From Acidaminococcus intestini DSM 21505 (GTDB lineage: Bacteria > Bacillota > Negativicutes > Acidaminococcales > Acidaminococcaceae), in the NCBI RefSeq assembly GCF_000425045.1, contig NZ_AULA01000001.1, positions 62,001 to 126,000 of the forward strand: a DNA stretch of 64,000 nucleotides, written 5' to 3'. The translations under genes and the position numbers were made by a program. The notes under the pieces are model-generated. The model was not told the DNA's origin. It worked only from the letters and a program-made list of their open reading frames with translations, and searched no databases. Each line of letters starts with the position of its first letter. Within the stretch, counting starts at the first letter, position 1. Shown here one piece after another: positions 9,463-18,281 of the stretch.

Positions 9463-9852
9463 ATGGCAACGTTAGCAGATTGGCTTAGCTTCCGCTGCCG
9501 CCATGAAGAAATCAAGAAAGCCCTTGAAAAAACCCTTCTTGAGTGTGAGCACAGTGTAAGCCTCAACGAATTCTACACCCTCTACTTTTTAAGTAAAAGT
9601 GAGGATAAGGCCCTTGCCATCCAGGACCTTTCCCAGAAAGTCGGACTCAGTCCCAGCGCCACAAGCCGCATGCTCCAGCAGTTTGAGCACTCCTGCGGCG
9701 TCATTATGCGCACCACCTGTAAGACAGATAAGCGGTCCACCTTCATCCATCTGACGCCTCTTGGGACAAAACGTCTTGCCATTTTCCTAAAGGCCATTGA
9801 CCCCGTTCTTAAGCGCTACGATGCGGACCTTACAGCCCTCAAAAAATCATGA
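9463..9852 (+). CDS. MarR-family transcriptional regulator
   Basis: Small winged-helix regulator of 129 residues. The recognition region DLSQKVGLSPSATSRMLQQF (about 50-69) and the wing region RSTFIHLTPLGTKRL are clear. It lies 4 bases downstream of hchA, so it is likely co-transcribed and may control that promoter in response to electrophiles or oxidants. Two cysteines (in ECEHS and CGVIMRTTC) could serve as a thiol sensor, as in some MarR proteins, but this is inference only. Confidence 0.85.
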   Translation: MATLADWLSFRCRHEEIKKALEKTLLECEHSVSLNEFYTLYFLSKSEDKALAIQDLSQKVGLSPSATSRMLQQFEHSCGVIMRTTCKTDKRSTFIHLTPLGTKRLAIFLKAIDPVLKRYDADLTALKKS

Positions 9853-9855
9853 TTC

Positions 9856-9896
9856 AAAGGGCCCTGCCGGGAATCATCTCTTGGCAGGGCCCTTTT
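9856..9896. terminator. Bidirectional terminator between marR and the sensor kinase
   Basis: AAAGGGCCCTGCC pairs with GGCAGGGCCCTTT, a 13-base stem with A and T runs on both sides, placed between convergent genes. Confidence 0.85.
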
Positions 9897-9900
9897 ACTG

Positions 9901-11052
9901 CTAGTTTTGAATTGTAGGGTGTGCGTTGTCAGTTGTTACGGGGAGGGTAAAGAAGAAGCTTGTCCCTTCCCCCACCTTGCTTTCGGCCCAGAGTTTTCCG
10001 CCATGGCTTTGGACTAGCTGACGGGCCAGGGCAAGGCCGATGCCGCTGCCGCCGCTCTGGCGGTTCCTCGAGGTTTCACCGCGGTAGAAATACTGGAAAA
10101 GGTGCAGCAGCTTATCGGGCGGAACGCCGTCCCCCGTATCCCGGATTTCCGTAAGGAGATAGGCGTTTTTCCCATCCATCTGGCTAACTGCGGAAATAAA
10201 GAGGGCGCGCCCCTGTGGGACATAACGCACAGCGTTGCCCAATAAGTTATAGATGACCTGGTTCATGCGGTCCCGGTCAAACAGAAGATCCGGAAGAGAA
10301 TCTTCAAGGGACAGGGTCACGGACAGCTTTTTTTCTTCAAAAAGGGGTGCCATCATGGCGACGGCTTTTTTGATGAGCACGACTAGGTCTCCTTTTTCCT
10401 TATGGAGCTCCAGTTGCCCCACTTCGGCAAGGGATAGGTCCCGCAGGTTCTGGATCAGGCGCCCCATGCGCAGGGCTTCGTCTTCCATGGAAAGAAGACG
10501 TTTCTTGTCAAGGGGAAACACATCGTCAATCATGCCTTCAAGATTGCTGCTGATGATAGCAAGGGGGGTCCGCAGTTCATGCGCCATATTTGCAAAAAGC
10601 TGCCGTCTTCCTTTTTCCGCTTCATCGAGGGCGCGGGCCATTTCATTGAAAGTCTCCGTAAGAAGCCCGACTTCGTCATAAAAATAAACCGGAACGTGCT
10701 GGTCATAGCGGCCTTTCTTGATGGATCGAGCCGCCTGCGTAAGGTCCTTAAGAGGACGCAGGGCTTCCCGCACCATGAGAAAGCAGATCAAGGCACTTAA
10801 CAGGGCCATGCCAAAGCCCAGCCAAAAAAGGCTGCTATGGACGGAAGACAGATAGACAGTTTCAGCCGGTCCATGCATCATGCCGTGCATGCCTCTTGCT
10901 TGCCCCATCATATGGGATGAATTATATAGGTATTGGGAAAAATGGGCATCCATCTGGAACTTTGTAAGAAACATCATGGCCCCAATGGTCACAAGGAGCA
11001 AGACAAGGACCATGACGGTCAAACGAAAAGCAAGGCTGTTTTTATGCTTCAT
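9901..11052 (-). CDS. Sensor histidine kinase with Met/His-rich extracytoplasmic loop
   Basis: Membrane sensor kinase of the BaeS/CpxA type. Order: TM helix about 9-30, short external loop about 31-72, TM about 73-93, HAMP, HisKA with His158 in FANMAHELRTPL, then an HATPase domain with N box, DTGDGVPP and GGSGIGLALA. The loop is unusual: between residues 47 and 60 it packs five Met and three His (HMMGQARGMHGMMH), a composition typical of copper or silver binding. I chose the ATG at 11052 (AGGGAG upstream), which overlaps the regulator stop by 11 bases. Partner of the regulator at 11042-11746. Metal sensing is inferred from composition only. Confidence 0.93.
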   Translation of the reverse strand: MKHKNSLAFRLTVMVLVLLLVTIGAMMFLTKFQMDAHFSQYLYNSSHMMGQARGMHGMMHGPAETVYLSSVHSSLFWLGFGMALLSALICFLMVREALRPLKDLTQAARSIKKGRYDQHVPVYFYDEVGLLTETFNEMARALDEAEKGRRQLFANMAHELRTPLAIISSNLEGMIDDVFPLDKKRLLSMEDEALRMGRLIQNLRDLSLAEVGQLELHKEKGDLVVLIKKAVAMMAPLFEEKKLSVTLSLEDSLPDLLFDRDRMNQVIYNLLGNAVRYVPQGRALFISAVSQMDGKNAYLLTEIRDTGDGVPPDKLLHLFQYFYRGETSRNRQSGGSGIGLALARQLVQSHGGKLWAESKVGEGTSFFFTLPVTTDNAHPTIQN

Positions 11053-11746
11053 GGTTCGCTCCCTGGAATTTATAGCCAACTCCGTAAACGGTCACAATAT
11101 AGATTGGTTGGGACGGATCCGGTTCCAGCTTCTTTCTGAGGTTCCGGATATGGGTATCAATGGTCCGTTCCGCACCTTCGTAATAGGCGCCGCCCATGGC
11201 CTTTTCCAAGAGCTGCATGCGGTTAAAGACACGATCCGGTGCAGAGGCAAGGATATCAAGCAGGCTGAATTCCGTTGGGGTAAGGGAAATCCACGCCTTT
11301 TTCCGGCGTACTTCAAAACGTTCCTTATCAATGAATAGGTCCCGGATCTCGTAGGAAACGACCTGGCTGAGGACTTCCCCGCGGCGGCGCCGGAGAAAGC
11401 TTTTTACGCGGGCAATCAGTTCCCGTACATGAAAAGGTTTTACCACATAATCATCAGCCCCCAAATGGAGCCCAACGAGCCGGTCGGCTTCATCGTCCTT
11501 GGCAGAAAGGAAAATGATAGGAATATCTGTAAATTGCCGCGCCCTGCGGCAGACTTCAAAGCCATCGATTCCGGGCATCATGATGTCAAGGACCATGATA
11601 TCGGGATGATCTTCCTTGAGGCGCTTGAGGGCTTCCCCCCCATCGCGGGCCAGATAGACAGTAAACTGCTCGTCCTTGAAATAGGAAAGAAGGACGCTGA
11701 GAAGCTTCTCATCATCATCAGCAATGAGTATGGAATTTGCAGGCAT
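11042..11746 (-). CDS. OmpR/PhoB-family response regulator
   Basis: Receiver domain (residues 1-120) with acidic pocket ADDDEK, phospho-acceptor Asp54 in VLDIMMPG and Lys in VVKPFH, followed by a winged-helix DNA-binding domain ending RTIDTHIRNLRKKL and VYGVGYKF. 234 residues. The start has AAGGAGG upstream. Translationally coupled to its kinase. The gene upstream on the same strand encodes a tiny secreted peptide with its own terminator, a plausible regulatory target. Confidence 0.94.
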   Translation of the reverse strand: MPANSILIADDDEKLLSVLLSYFKDEQFTVYLARDGGEALKRLKEDHPDIMVLDIMMPGIDGFEVCRRARQFTDIPIIFLSAKDDEADRLVGLHLGADDYVVKPFHVRELIARVKSFLRRRRGEVLSQVVSYEIRDLFIDKERFEVRRKKAWISLTPTEFSLLDILASAPDRVFNRMQLLEKAMGGAYYEGAERTIDTHIRNLRKKLEPDPSQPIYIVTVYGVGYKFQGANHEA

Positions 11747-11787
11747 CGTGCCACCTCCTTCAGTGCCTGTAATGATAGCATAGGATG

Positions 11788-11834
11788 GAAAAAAAGAAAA
11801 TGACCCTTCCCTCGTAAGCCTAGAGAGAAGGGTC
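11788..11834 (-). terminator. Terminator after the small secreted peptide gene
   Basis: Minus strand GACCCTTC pairs with GAAGGGTC and is followed by ATTTTCTTTTTTT. Confidence 0.75.
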
Positions 11835-11848
11835 GATTCCCAAAGGGA

Positions 11849-12046
11849 TCAGTTGTTATTTTGGTTCTGGTACTGCCAGCCCGGGCAGCCGCCATAGTTT
11901 CCATTGCCACCACGATACCCACCCCAACAATAGGGAGCGCGATCAGTCTGCGCCGTGTTGTTAGACGCTGGGCTTTCTGCAGCAAGGACACTGTAGGTCG
12001 GAATGGCAAATAGGGTCAAGAGGGCCAGAATCATAATTTTTTTCAT
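11849..12046 (-). CDS. Small secreted Gly/Tyr/Asn-rich peptide
   Basis: 65-residue protein. The first about 23 residues are a classic signal peptide (MKKIMILALLTLFAIPTYSV, then LAA cleavage site). The mature part of about 42 residues is rich in Gly, Tyr, Trp, Asn and Gln (YCWGGYRGGNGNYGG, then QYQNQNNN) and has two Cys, which could form a disulfide. The second ATG is used because AAGGAG lies 9 bases before it. It lies directly upstream of the two-component system on the same strand and ends in its own terminator. I do not recognise a family; an envelope-stress or metal-responsive peptide regulated by the neighbouring system is inference. Confidence 0.75.
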   Translation of the reverse strand: MKKIMILALLTLFAIPTYSVLAAESPASNNTAQTDRAPYCWGGYRGGNGNYGGCPGWQYQNQNNN

Positions 12047-12140
12047 CGCTTCCATCTCCTTTCTGCTTCTCCTATATTGTAGCAGATGTCCTTGATCAAG
12101 GGGTGGAGAAAATGTGAAGATAATGTCAAGATGGATCAAT

Positions 12141-12188
12141 CAAAAGAAAGGGCCATGAAAAAACGACGTCCTCATTTTCCCATGGCCC
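12141..12188 (-). terminator. Terminator after the P-type ATPase
   Basis: GGGCCATGGGAAAA pairs with TTTTTTCATGGCCC on the minus strand, followed by TTTCTTTT. Confidence 0.8.
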
Positions 12189-12194
12189 CCGGCC

Positions 12195-14822
12195 TTAATG
12201 ATTTTGGGCAATAACCTTAAAGAGCGTCCCCACAACGAGGATGGACAAAGAAAGAAGAAGGACAGTCCCCCACTCCCCTAAGGTAAGCGGTACGACTCGC
12301 AGTACGCGGCCGCCTACATAGGTCATGATGACCTGAATGACGATGATCATGGCATTGATTTCGATGAAGCCCCGATTCTTTGTGAGGTGATCGAAAAGAT
12401 TGACAGAATCAACACGCACATTGAACGCGTTCATGACGGCAAGGAACACATAGGTGCAGAAAAATCCCGTATAAAGGGGCAGTGCTTCTGCATGGGGCCG
12501 GAAAAGATCCTTCAAGGGCCCCCACAAGAACAGCATCAGACTGAGAAGAGTCGTGTAAGCCCCGCCCAGGATGATCTTCGTCAGCATGGACGAGCTGACA
12601 ATGGGCGCACTCCGCTCCTTTGGTGCTTCCTCCAAATACCGGTCAAGGGCAGGCTCGCCGCCAAAAGCAAGGGCTGCCAAGGTATCCATGATGAGGTTGA
12701 TCCACAGGATCTGGATGATGGTCAGCGGCTTTTCAATTCCTAAGAAAGGCGCCAGCAGGTTGATGGCTACAGCCGAGAAATTGATGCTCAGTTGGAAGAC
12801 AATGAAGCGGCAGATGGAGTTGTAAATGGTCCGTCCGTAAAGAATGGCCTGCTTGATGGATAAGAAGTTATCATCAAGGATCACAATATCGCCGGCTTCC
12901 TTGGCAACTTCCGTGCCGCTGCCCATGGCAAAGCCCACATCGGCTTTTTTAAGGGCCGGCGAATCGTTGACACCGTCTCCGGTCATCCCCACGACAAGTC
13001 CCATTTCCTGCCCAATCCGGACAAGGCGGGATTTATCCATCGGAAGAGCTCGGGCCACAACACGTAGATGGCGAAGGGATTCCCGCACCTGTTGGTCAGA
13101 AAGGCGGGAAAGATCATCACTGGTCCAGACAATATCGGTATCTTCCTTCAGAATGCCTGCATCGCGGGCAATGGCCATGGCCGTTTCCCGGCGGTCACCG
13201 GTAATCATGACAACCTGGACACCGGCGCGTTGGACTTCCTTGATGGCCTTTACGGCTTCTGGGCGGACATCATCACGGATACCGACGATGCCGACAAGAA
13301 TCAGCCCGTTTTGAGGGACCTTTTCACCGGCAATCGCCCCTTCACGGATGAAAAGTCCCAACATGCGGATGGAGTCCTTGGCATAGCCCACCATGGTTTC
13401 ATCAAGGGACTTTTTCATGTCCCCCGTAAGGACGGCTTTCTTTCCTTCTGCGTCAAGGTACTGGTCAGCGGCGGGAAGGAGTTTTTCCGGAGCCCCTTTG
13501 ACAAGGCACAGATCATAGGTCCCCGTCACATGGGCCCAGGAATATTTATTGGTACTGTTAAAAGGTACAAAATGGGTCCGTGTCACACCAAGATCCGTCT
13601 TATAGCCTTCCATATAAGCGCTCAGGGCCGTTTCCGTCATGTTCCCGCCAATGATCTTGCCCTCTTCGTTCACAGCAGCTGACGTATTGATGACACAGTT
13701 GGCATAAGTGGCCTTGCGGAGCATTTCCGGAAGAGCCGTAAATTCTGTGTAGACCGTGCCATCGCCGGCAAGAAACGTGACAACAGTCAGTTTTCCCTTG
13801 GTAATGGTTCCTGTCTTATCTGTAAAAAGCAGGTTCAGGCTGCCCGCCGTTTCGATTCCTACAAGTTTGCGGACAAGGACATTATCCCTGAGCATCTTGC
13901 GCATGTTGAGGCTCGAAACAAGGGCGACCATAAGGGGAAGCCCTTCAGGAACGGCCATGACGATGATGATGACACCGAGGATGACGGCCTGAACCAGATC
14001 CTGGACGAGGGCGCCGCCGCTTGTGAGGTACGCGCCAAGACTCGGGGCCTGCAGCATCTTATGGATCATGACGGCAAGGGCAATGAAGACCCCGCCCAGA
14101 TACCCGATGCGGCTGATGACGGCAGCCAGGATGCGCAGTTTGTGCTTGAGCGGGGTTTCCCGTTCATTGTCCTTGAGTTCCTGTGTCAGTTTTCCATAAA
14201 CGGACAGATCCCCAATGCAGTCAGCCCGCATAATGCCTTCACCCTCAAGGACGACGGAACCGCGGTAGACGGCATAGGTCTGGAGAAAATCGACTTTTTC
14301 CGGGTCAAGGATAAGGGAAGGATTCCCCGGAATCTTAGGAGCTTCTTCACTTTCCCCGTTGAGGACGGACTGGTCCACCTTGAGGGTGCCGGCGAGCATG
14401 ACCCCATCGGCAGGGACCTTATCACCCGCCTGGAGGATGATGGCGTCTCCCTTTACGATATCGGCAATGCCTACTTCCTGGGGCTCCCCATCCCGATAGA
14501 CCTTGCAGAAAATCCGAGAGGCTTCTTCCTGGAGTTTCTGAAAGGCGTTTTCGTTGGCATATTCCGAATAGGTGCTGACAAGAGTCGCCAGAAGGATGGC
14601 AAGAAAGATTCCCACCGTTTCCAGCCAGTCTCCATGTCCCGTATAGACAAAGATGATATTGATGACAAGGGCGGCCGTGAGGATCCGGATCATGGGATCT
14701 TTGAGGTTAGCGGCAAACTTTTGCCAGAATGTCTCCTTGGGAGGACGGGACAGTTCATTGCGTCCATACTGGGCACGCGAGGCTTCTGCTTCCTGAGTGG
14801 TCAGACCATACTTTTGCGACAA
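12195..14822 (-). CDS. Calcium-type P-type ATPase (P2 family)
   Basis: Cation pump, probably Ca2+ efflux. Visible: N-terminal cation-ATPase domain (LSQKYGLTTQEAEASRAQYG), actuator, the M4 motif VPEGLPLMVAL, phosphorylated Asp335 in DKTGTITKG, nucleotide-binding KGAPEKLL, hinge TGDGVNDSPALKKADVG, and C-terminal helices with NLIMDTLAALAFGGEPA. 875 residues when started at the TTG at 14822, which has AAAGGAG 10 bases upstream and matches the family N-terminus; the open frame extends through the mgtE terminator and is not used. VPEGL rather than a CPC motif argues for Ca2+ or Mn2+, not copper. Neighbours mgtE and the sensor kinase suggest a cation-homeostasis zone. Confidence 0.92.
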   Translation of the reverse strand: MSQKYGLTTQEAEASRAQYGRNELSRPPKETFWQKFAANLKDPMIRILTAALVINIIFVYTGHGDWLETVGIFLAILLATLVSTYSEYANENAFQKLQEEASRIFCKVYRDGEPQEVGIADIVKGDAIILQAGDKVPADGVMLAGTLKVDQSVLNGESEEAPKIPGNPSLILDPEKVDFLQTYAVYRGSVVLEGEGIMRADCIGDLSVYGKLTQELKDNERETPLKHKLRILAAVISRIGYLGGVFIALAVMIHKMLQAPSLGAYLTSGGALVQDLVQAVILGVIIIVMAVPEGLPLMVALVSSLNMRKMLRDNVLVRKLVGIETAGSLNLLFTDKTGTITKGKLTVVTFLAGDGTVYTEFTALPEMLRKATYANCVINTSAAVNEEGKIIGGNMTETALSAYMEGYKTDLGVTRTHFVPFNSTNKYSWAHVTGTYDLCLVKGAPEKLLPAADQYLDAEGKKAVLTGDMKKSLDETMVGYAKDSIRMLGLFIREGAIAGEKVPQNGLILVGIVGIRDDVRPEAVKAIKEVQRAGVQVVMITGDRRETAMAIARDAGILKEDTDIVWTSDDLSRLSDQQVRESLRHLRVVARALPMDKSRLVRIGQEMGLVVGMTGDGVNDSPALKKADVGFAMGSGTEVAKEAGDIVILDDNFLSIKQAILYGRTIYNSICRFIVFQLSINFSAVAINLLAPFLGIEKPLTIIQILWINLIMDTLAALAFGGEPALDRYLEEAPKERSAPIVSSSMLTKIILGGAYTTLLSLMLFLWGPLKDLFRPHAEALPLYTGFFCTYVFLAVMNAFNVRVDSVNLFDHLTKNRGFIEINAMIIVIQVIMTYVGGRVLRVVPLTLGEWGTVLLLSLSILVVGTLFKVIAQNH

Positions 14823-14917
14823 GGCAGCATCGCTCCTTTCTTTATATTGTTTGATTATATCATGTTTCAAGGAATAACGGGGAAATTCAGAAAAAGAGTT
14901 TACAAATTCTATACAAA

Positions 14918-14951
14918 AACGAAAAGGCCGATGGATAAATCGTTCCATCGG
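14918..14951 (-). terminator. Terminator after mgtE
   Basis: CCGATGGA pairs with TCCATCGG on the minus strand, followed by CCTTTTCGTTTTTG. Confidence 0.8.
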
Positions 14952-14967
14952 TCTTAGCAAAGGATTC

Positions 14968-16377
14968 CTACCGGATGAGGTAAGGCAGGGAGATCTTGGC
15001 AAGTCCCAAGAAGATGAAGAAGCCGCACACATCCGTAAAGGTCGTGATGAAAATGCTCGAGGCAACAGCGGGATCGGCATGACAGGCTTTAAGGACCACT
15101 GGGATGACAAAGCCAACAAAAGCCGCAATCATCATGTTGGCCACCATGGCCACAAGGATGATGACGCCCAAATAAGGATTGCCATACATGTAGGAAACAA
15201 CAAAGGCCGCAAGGATGCCACAGACCATACCATTCATAAAGCCCACGAAAATGCTTTTCAGGATGCGTTTTTCATTGCCATGAAGCTTGATGTCCCCAAT
15301 GGCAATGCCGCGAATGACCACAGCCAGGGTCTGGGTAGCCGCGTTTCCGCCCATACCGGCTACAATGGGCATGGAAGCGGCAAGGGCCACGACTTGAGAA
15401 ATGGTATCTTCAAACATGGAAACCGTGGCGGACGCCAAAAAGGCCGTCACGAGATTGACAAGGAGCCAGGGCAGCCGCATATGGACCGATTCCAGGGCAG
15501 AACTGTCCACATCTTCTTCCTTGTTGACACCGCCCAATTTGAGCATGTCTTCCGTATTTTCTTCTTCAATGACATCGATGATATCATCAACGGTGATGAT
15601 GCCGATGATGCCCATCCGTTTATTGACAACCGGAATGGCGTGCAGGTCGTATTTTGAGACGAGTCTGGCAACGTCTTCCTGGTCCGTTTCCGGTTCAACG
15701 GAAATGACATTGTCTTCCATGATGTCCTGCAGGGTATCATAGTTTTGGGCAACAAGCAGTTCCCGCAGTGAAACGGTTCCAACGAGCTGTTTCTTCTCGT
15801 TGGTAATATAAAGGATATTGATTTCTTCCGTTTTGGGGGCGATTTCCTTAACTTTTTCCAGCGCCTGGCTCACCGTCAGTGTATTGCGCATGGAAATGAA
15901 TTCCGTCGTCATGATCCCTCCGGCGCTCGTTTCCGAGTAACCGAGGAGGTTCCTGATGACCGTTTGGTCACCGCTTTTCATGAGCTTCAACAGTTCCTTA
16001 CGGCGGTTGACGGGCATATTGCCCAGGATATCGACGATATCGTCCTTTGACATGAACTGGAAGACAGCGAGGATGCGGTCCAGGTCAAGGAGCTTCATGA
16101 TCCGTATCTGCAGATCCTCTTCTGCCTGTTCCACGATTTCGGCCAGCTGCTCAGCCGTGACCAAACTGTTTAAAAAGAGGATGTCGCTGTCAGAGACCTC
16201 TTCAAGGGCAATGGCAACGTCTATAGGGTGGGCTTCCTCCAATAAGGTTGTTACCGCGTCACGATCCTTGCGGTCAAGGGCTGTCGTAAGGTCGTTTTCC
16301 ACTTGCTCTTCCAAAAGTTCCTGATTGGCTTCATTCTGAGCCGCGACTTCTGAACCCATTTCTTCATGCTTCTCCAT
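14968..16377 (-). CDS. mgtE: Magnesium transporter MgtE
   Basis: Mg2+ channel of 469 residues. Order: N-terminal superhelical domain (about 20-140), two CBS domains (about 145-270, with SAGGIMTTEFISM at the start), plug helix, then five membrane helices with GMGGNAATQTLAVVIRGIA and the pore helices toward the C-terminus ending FFIFLGLAKISLPYLI. AAAGGGAGG lies 10 bases before the ATG. Mg2+ binding between the N and CBS domains normally closes the channel, so control can be post-translational; no M-box fits into the short upstream gap. Confidence 0.95.
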   Translation of the reverse strand: MEKHEEMGSEVAAQNEANQELLEEQVENDLTTALDRKDRDAVTTLLEEAHPIDVAIALEEVSDSDILFLNSLVTAEQLAEIVEQAEEDLQIRIMKLLDLDRILAVFQFMSKDDIVDILGNMPVNRRKELLKLMKSGDQTVIRNLLGYSETSAGGIMTTEFISMRNTLTVSQALEKVKEIAPKTEEINILYITNEKKQLVGTVSLRELLVAQNYDTLQDIMEDNVISVEPETDQEDVARLVSKYDLHAIPVVNKRMGIIGIITVDDIIDVIEEENTEDMLKLGGVNKEEDVDSSALESVHMRLPWLLVNLVTAFLASATVSMFEDTISQVVALAASMPIVAGMGGNAATQTLAVVIRGIAIGDIKLHGNEKRILKSIFVGFMNGMVCGILAAFVVSYMYGNPYLGVIILVAMVANMMIAAFVGFVIPVVLKACHADPAVASSIFITTFTDVCGFFIFLGLAKISLPYLIR

Positions 16378-16462
16378 CCCTGAAGTGCCTCCCTTTCCTC
16401 GGTATTCTGCTGGGAAAATGTCTTTCCCTCTGCCGTCCAGTACGGCTTTCCCCTAGGGGATC

Positions 16463-16792
16463 TCAGCGTTTTCCTAGAACCACGGTATCTGACACGAGCC
16501 ACCCCACGGCCCCGTCAAAGCGAATGACAAGATTATAGGTCTTACCTTCGGTTTCATTGCGGCTCTGATTGATGGGCACAAAAAGCGTGCCTTTAGGATA
16601 ATACCCCATCACGAGGGCGTCCTTGTTAGGTTCGGCAAGGAGTACGGCATTATCCTGGGTCGTCATCATGACAATGCGGGACTGGTGGTAGCGCTGCTCC
16701 GTTGTCAGTGCCGCTGCTTCAAGCCGGGGAAGGAATGTGCTTCCCATGACGGTAAAAAGTGCAGTAAGCGCCATGATCATACGTTGTTTCAT
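16463..16792 (-). CDS. Secreted SH3-like domain protein
   Basis: 109 residues. A signal peptide (MKQRMIMALTALFTVMGSTF, cleavage near EAA) is followed by one SH3b-like module: VLLAEPNKDALVMGYYPKGTLFVP and FDGAVGWLVSDTVV fit the usual pattern of a bacterial SH3 repeat (short strands, the GW motif near the end). Such domains often bind peptidoglycan or dock enzymes. It lies between the rRNA methyltransferase and mgtE on the same strand with short gaps, likely one transcript. Function unknown. Confidence 0.7.
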   Translation of the reverse strand: MKQRMIMALTALFTVMGSTFLPRLEAAALTTEQRYHQSRIVMMTTQDNAVLLAEPNKDALVMGYYPKGTLFVPINQSRNETEGKTYNLVIRFDGAVGWLVSDTVVLGKR

Positions 16793-16810
16793 CGCGTTTT
16801 TCCTTCTTTC

Positions 16811-18037
16811 CTAGACAACCTGAAATAGGTAGAATTTAAGATAGTCCGTTTCGGGCACATTATACAAAATAGGATGATCCGGGGCCTGTTGACGGGCCTC
16901 GATTTGGCGCAGGCTCACCTGGGCATCGTGGGCCGCTTCATGAAGCATCTTCACAAAAAGGGCATCTTCCATGAAGTGAGAACACGAACAGGTTGCCAGA
17001 TACCCACCTCGAGGCAAGAGTTTCATGGCCTTGAGGTTGATTTCCTTATAACCGCGGAACGCACTGCGCACAGTGGAACTTGACTTCGTAAAGGCCGGCG
17101 GATCAAGGATGATGAAATCATAGGGAGCATGGCCCTGCGCCTTGAGTTCCGTCAATAGCTCAAAGACATTGGCTTCCCGGGTCGTTACGACATCCACCAA
17201 ATGATTCCGTAGGATATTTTGCTGGGCCGTCTTCAGGGCCTCACCGGAAATATCGACAGCCGTTACAGAAGCGGCGCCGCCGCGGGCTGCATTCAGGGCG
17301 AAAGCCCCTGTATGGGTAAAACAGTCAAGGACATGCTTACCTTTGGCAATACGGGCTACGGCCTGACGGTTATATTTTTGGTCAAGGAAAAATCCAGTTT
17401 TCTGTCCATTGACCACGTCAACCATATAGGAAAGGCCATTTTCAACAATGATGGGCATCAGGTCAGCTTCCGTCAGTTCATTTTCCGGAATCTGGGCAAT
17501 TCCCTTCTTTTCGCTCATACCTTCCAGCTCACGGATCTTGACATCATTGCGTTCATAGACACCTTTGACGCGCTCGCCCATTTCCCGCAGCACGCGCAGG
17601 AGAAGGGAAAAGATCTGGTTTTTATGGCGTTCCATCCCAAGGGACAGGACCTGGGCGACAAGGACGTCGTCAAAGCGGTCCACCGTCAACCCAGGAAAGC
17701 CATCGGCTTCGCCAAAGATCAGGCGGCAGCAGGCAAAATCCGCACCGGGCATAACGGTCTTGCGATAGTCCACGGCATACCGAACGCGGCGCTCAAAAAA
17801 GGCCTCGTCAAAGCGGTCATTGGCATTATAGGAAAGGAGGCGGACCCTGATCTTGGAATGGTCATTGTAAAAACCTGTGCCGATGTATTTGCCTTTTTCA
17901 CTGACAACATCGACAAGACTGCCATTTTCCGGTTTCTCCGATTCCTTGAGGACTTCTCCCTCAAAGACCCACGGATGACCCATACGGGCCCGATTTTCGC
18001 CTTTTTTGGTGATTGTAATCTGAATGAAATTGCGCAT
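16811..18037 (-). CDS. Class I SAM-dependent 23S rRNA methyltransferase (RlmI family)
   Basis: Cytosolic RNA m5C methyltransferase. N-terminal PUA domain (about 1-80, RMGHPWVFEGEV), linking domain, then the Rossmann methyltransferase with QKTGFFLDQKYNR, VLDCFTHTGAFALNAARGG (SAM motif), VTAVDISGEAL and ILDPPAFTKS, then SCSHFM carrying a catalytic-type cysteine. 408 residues, in the RlmI/YwbD size range. Which cytosine it modifies cannot be settled from sequence; E. coli RlmI targets C1962. Confidence 0.9.
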   Translation of the reverse strand: MRNFIQITITKKGENRARMGHPWVFEGEVLKESEKPENGSLVDVVSEKGKYIGTGFYNDHSKIRVRLLSYNANDRFDEAFFERRVRYAVDYRKTVMPGADFACCRLIFGEADGFPGLTVDRFDDVLVAQVLSLGMERHKNQIFSLLLRVLREMGERVKGVYERNDVKIRELEGMSEKKGIAQIPENELTEADLMPIIVENGLSYMVDVVNGQKTGFFLDQKYNRQAVARIAKGKHVLDCFTHTGAFALNAARGGAASVTAVDISGEALKTAQQNILRNHLVDVVTTREANVFELLTELKAQGHAPYDFIILDPPAFTKSSSTVRSAFRGYKEINLKAMKLLPRGGYLATCSCSHFMEDALFVKMLHEAAHDAQVSLRQIEARQQAPDHPILYNVPETDYLKFYLFQVV

Positions 18038-18203
18038 GGCTTTCTATCCTTCGTTTTTCTTGAATTACTTCCTTATTGTAACATATGAATCGGAGGGATT
18101 AAATAAAAATCTCGTAAAAACATGGCCCCATAAAAGAAAAGACTGTCCCTGCCCGCTTTGAAAAGTTCCCTGAATCTAAGGAAAAAAGAAAGCGTCCCTC
18201 CAT

Positions 18204-18233
18204 TTGCAGTCACGTGGACATATCAGATATAAT
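18204..18233 (+). promoter_or_regulatory. Promoter for the MATE transporter
   Basis: TTGCAG, 18-base spacer, perfect TATAAT, about 50 bases before the ATG. Confidence 0.6.
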
Positions 18234-18281
18234 AGAAGAATGATTCTGTATTTTTTACGTTAAAGGCAGGCGATTCCCGCA

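Noticed and set aside
14823-15128. Longer N-terminus for the P-type ATPase
   Set aside because: The extension crosses the mgtE terminator and the mgtE coding end in another frame; the TTG at 14822 has a good ribosome site and gives the family N-terminus.
16378-16462. M-box magnesium riboswitch before mgtE
   Set aside because: The gap is only about 85 bases and shows none of the conserved M-box segments.
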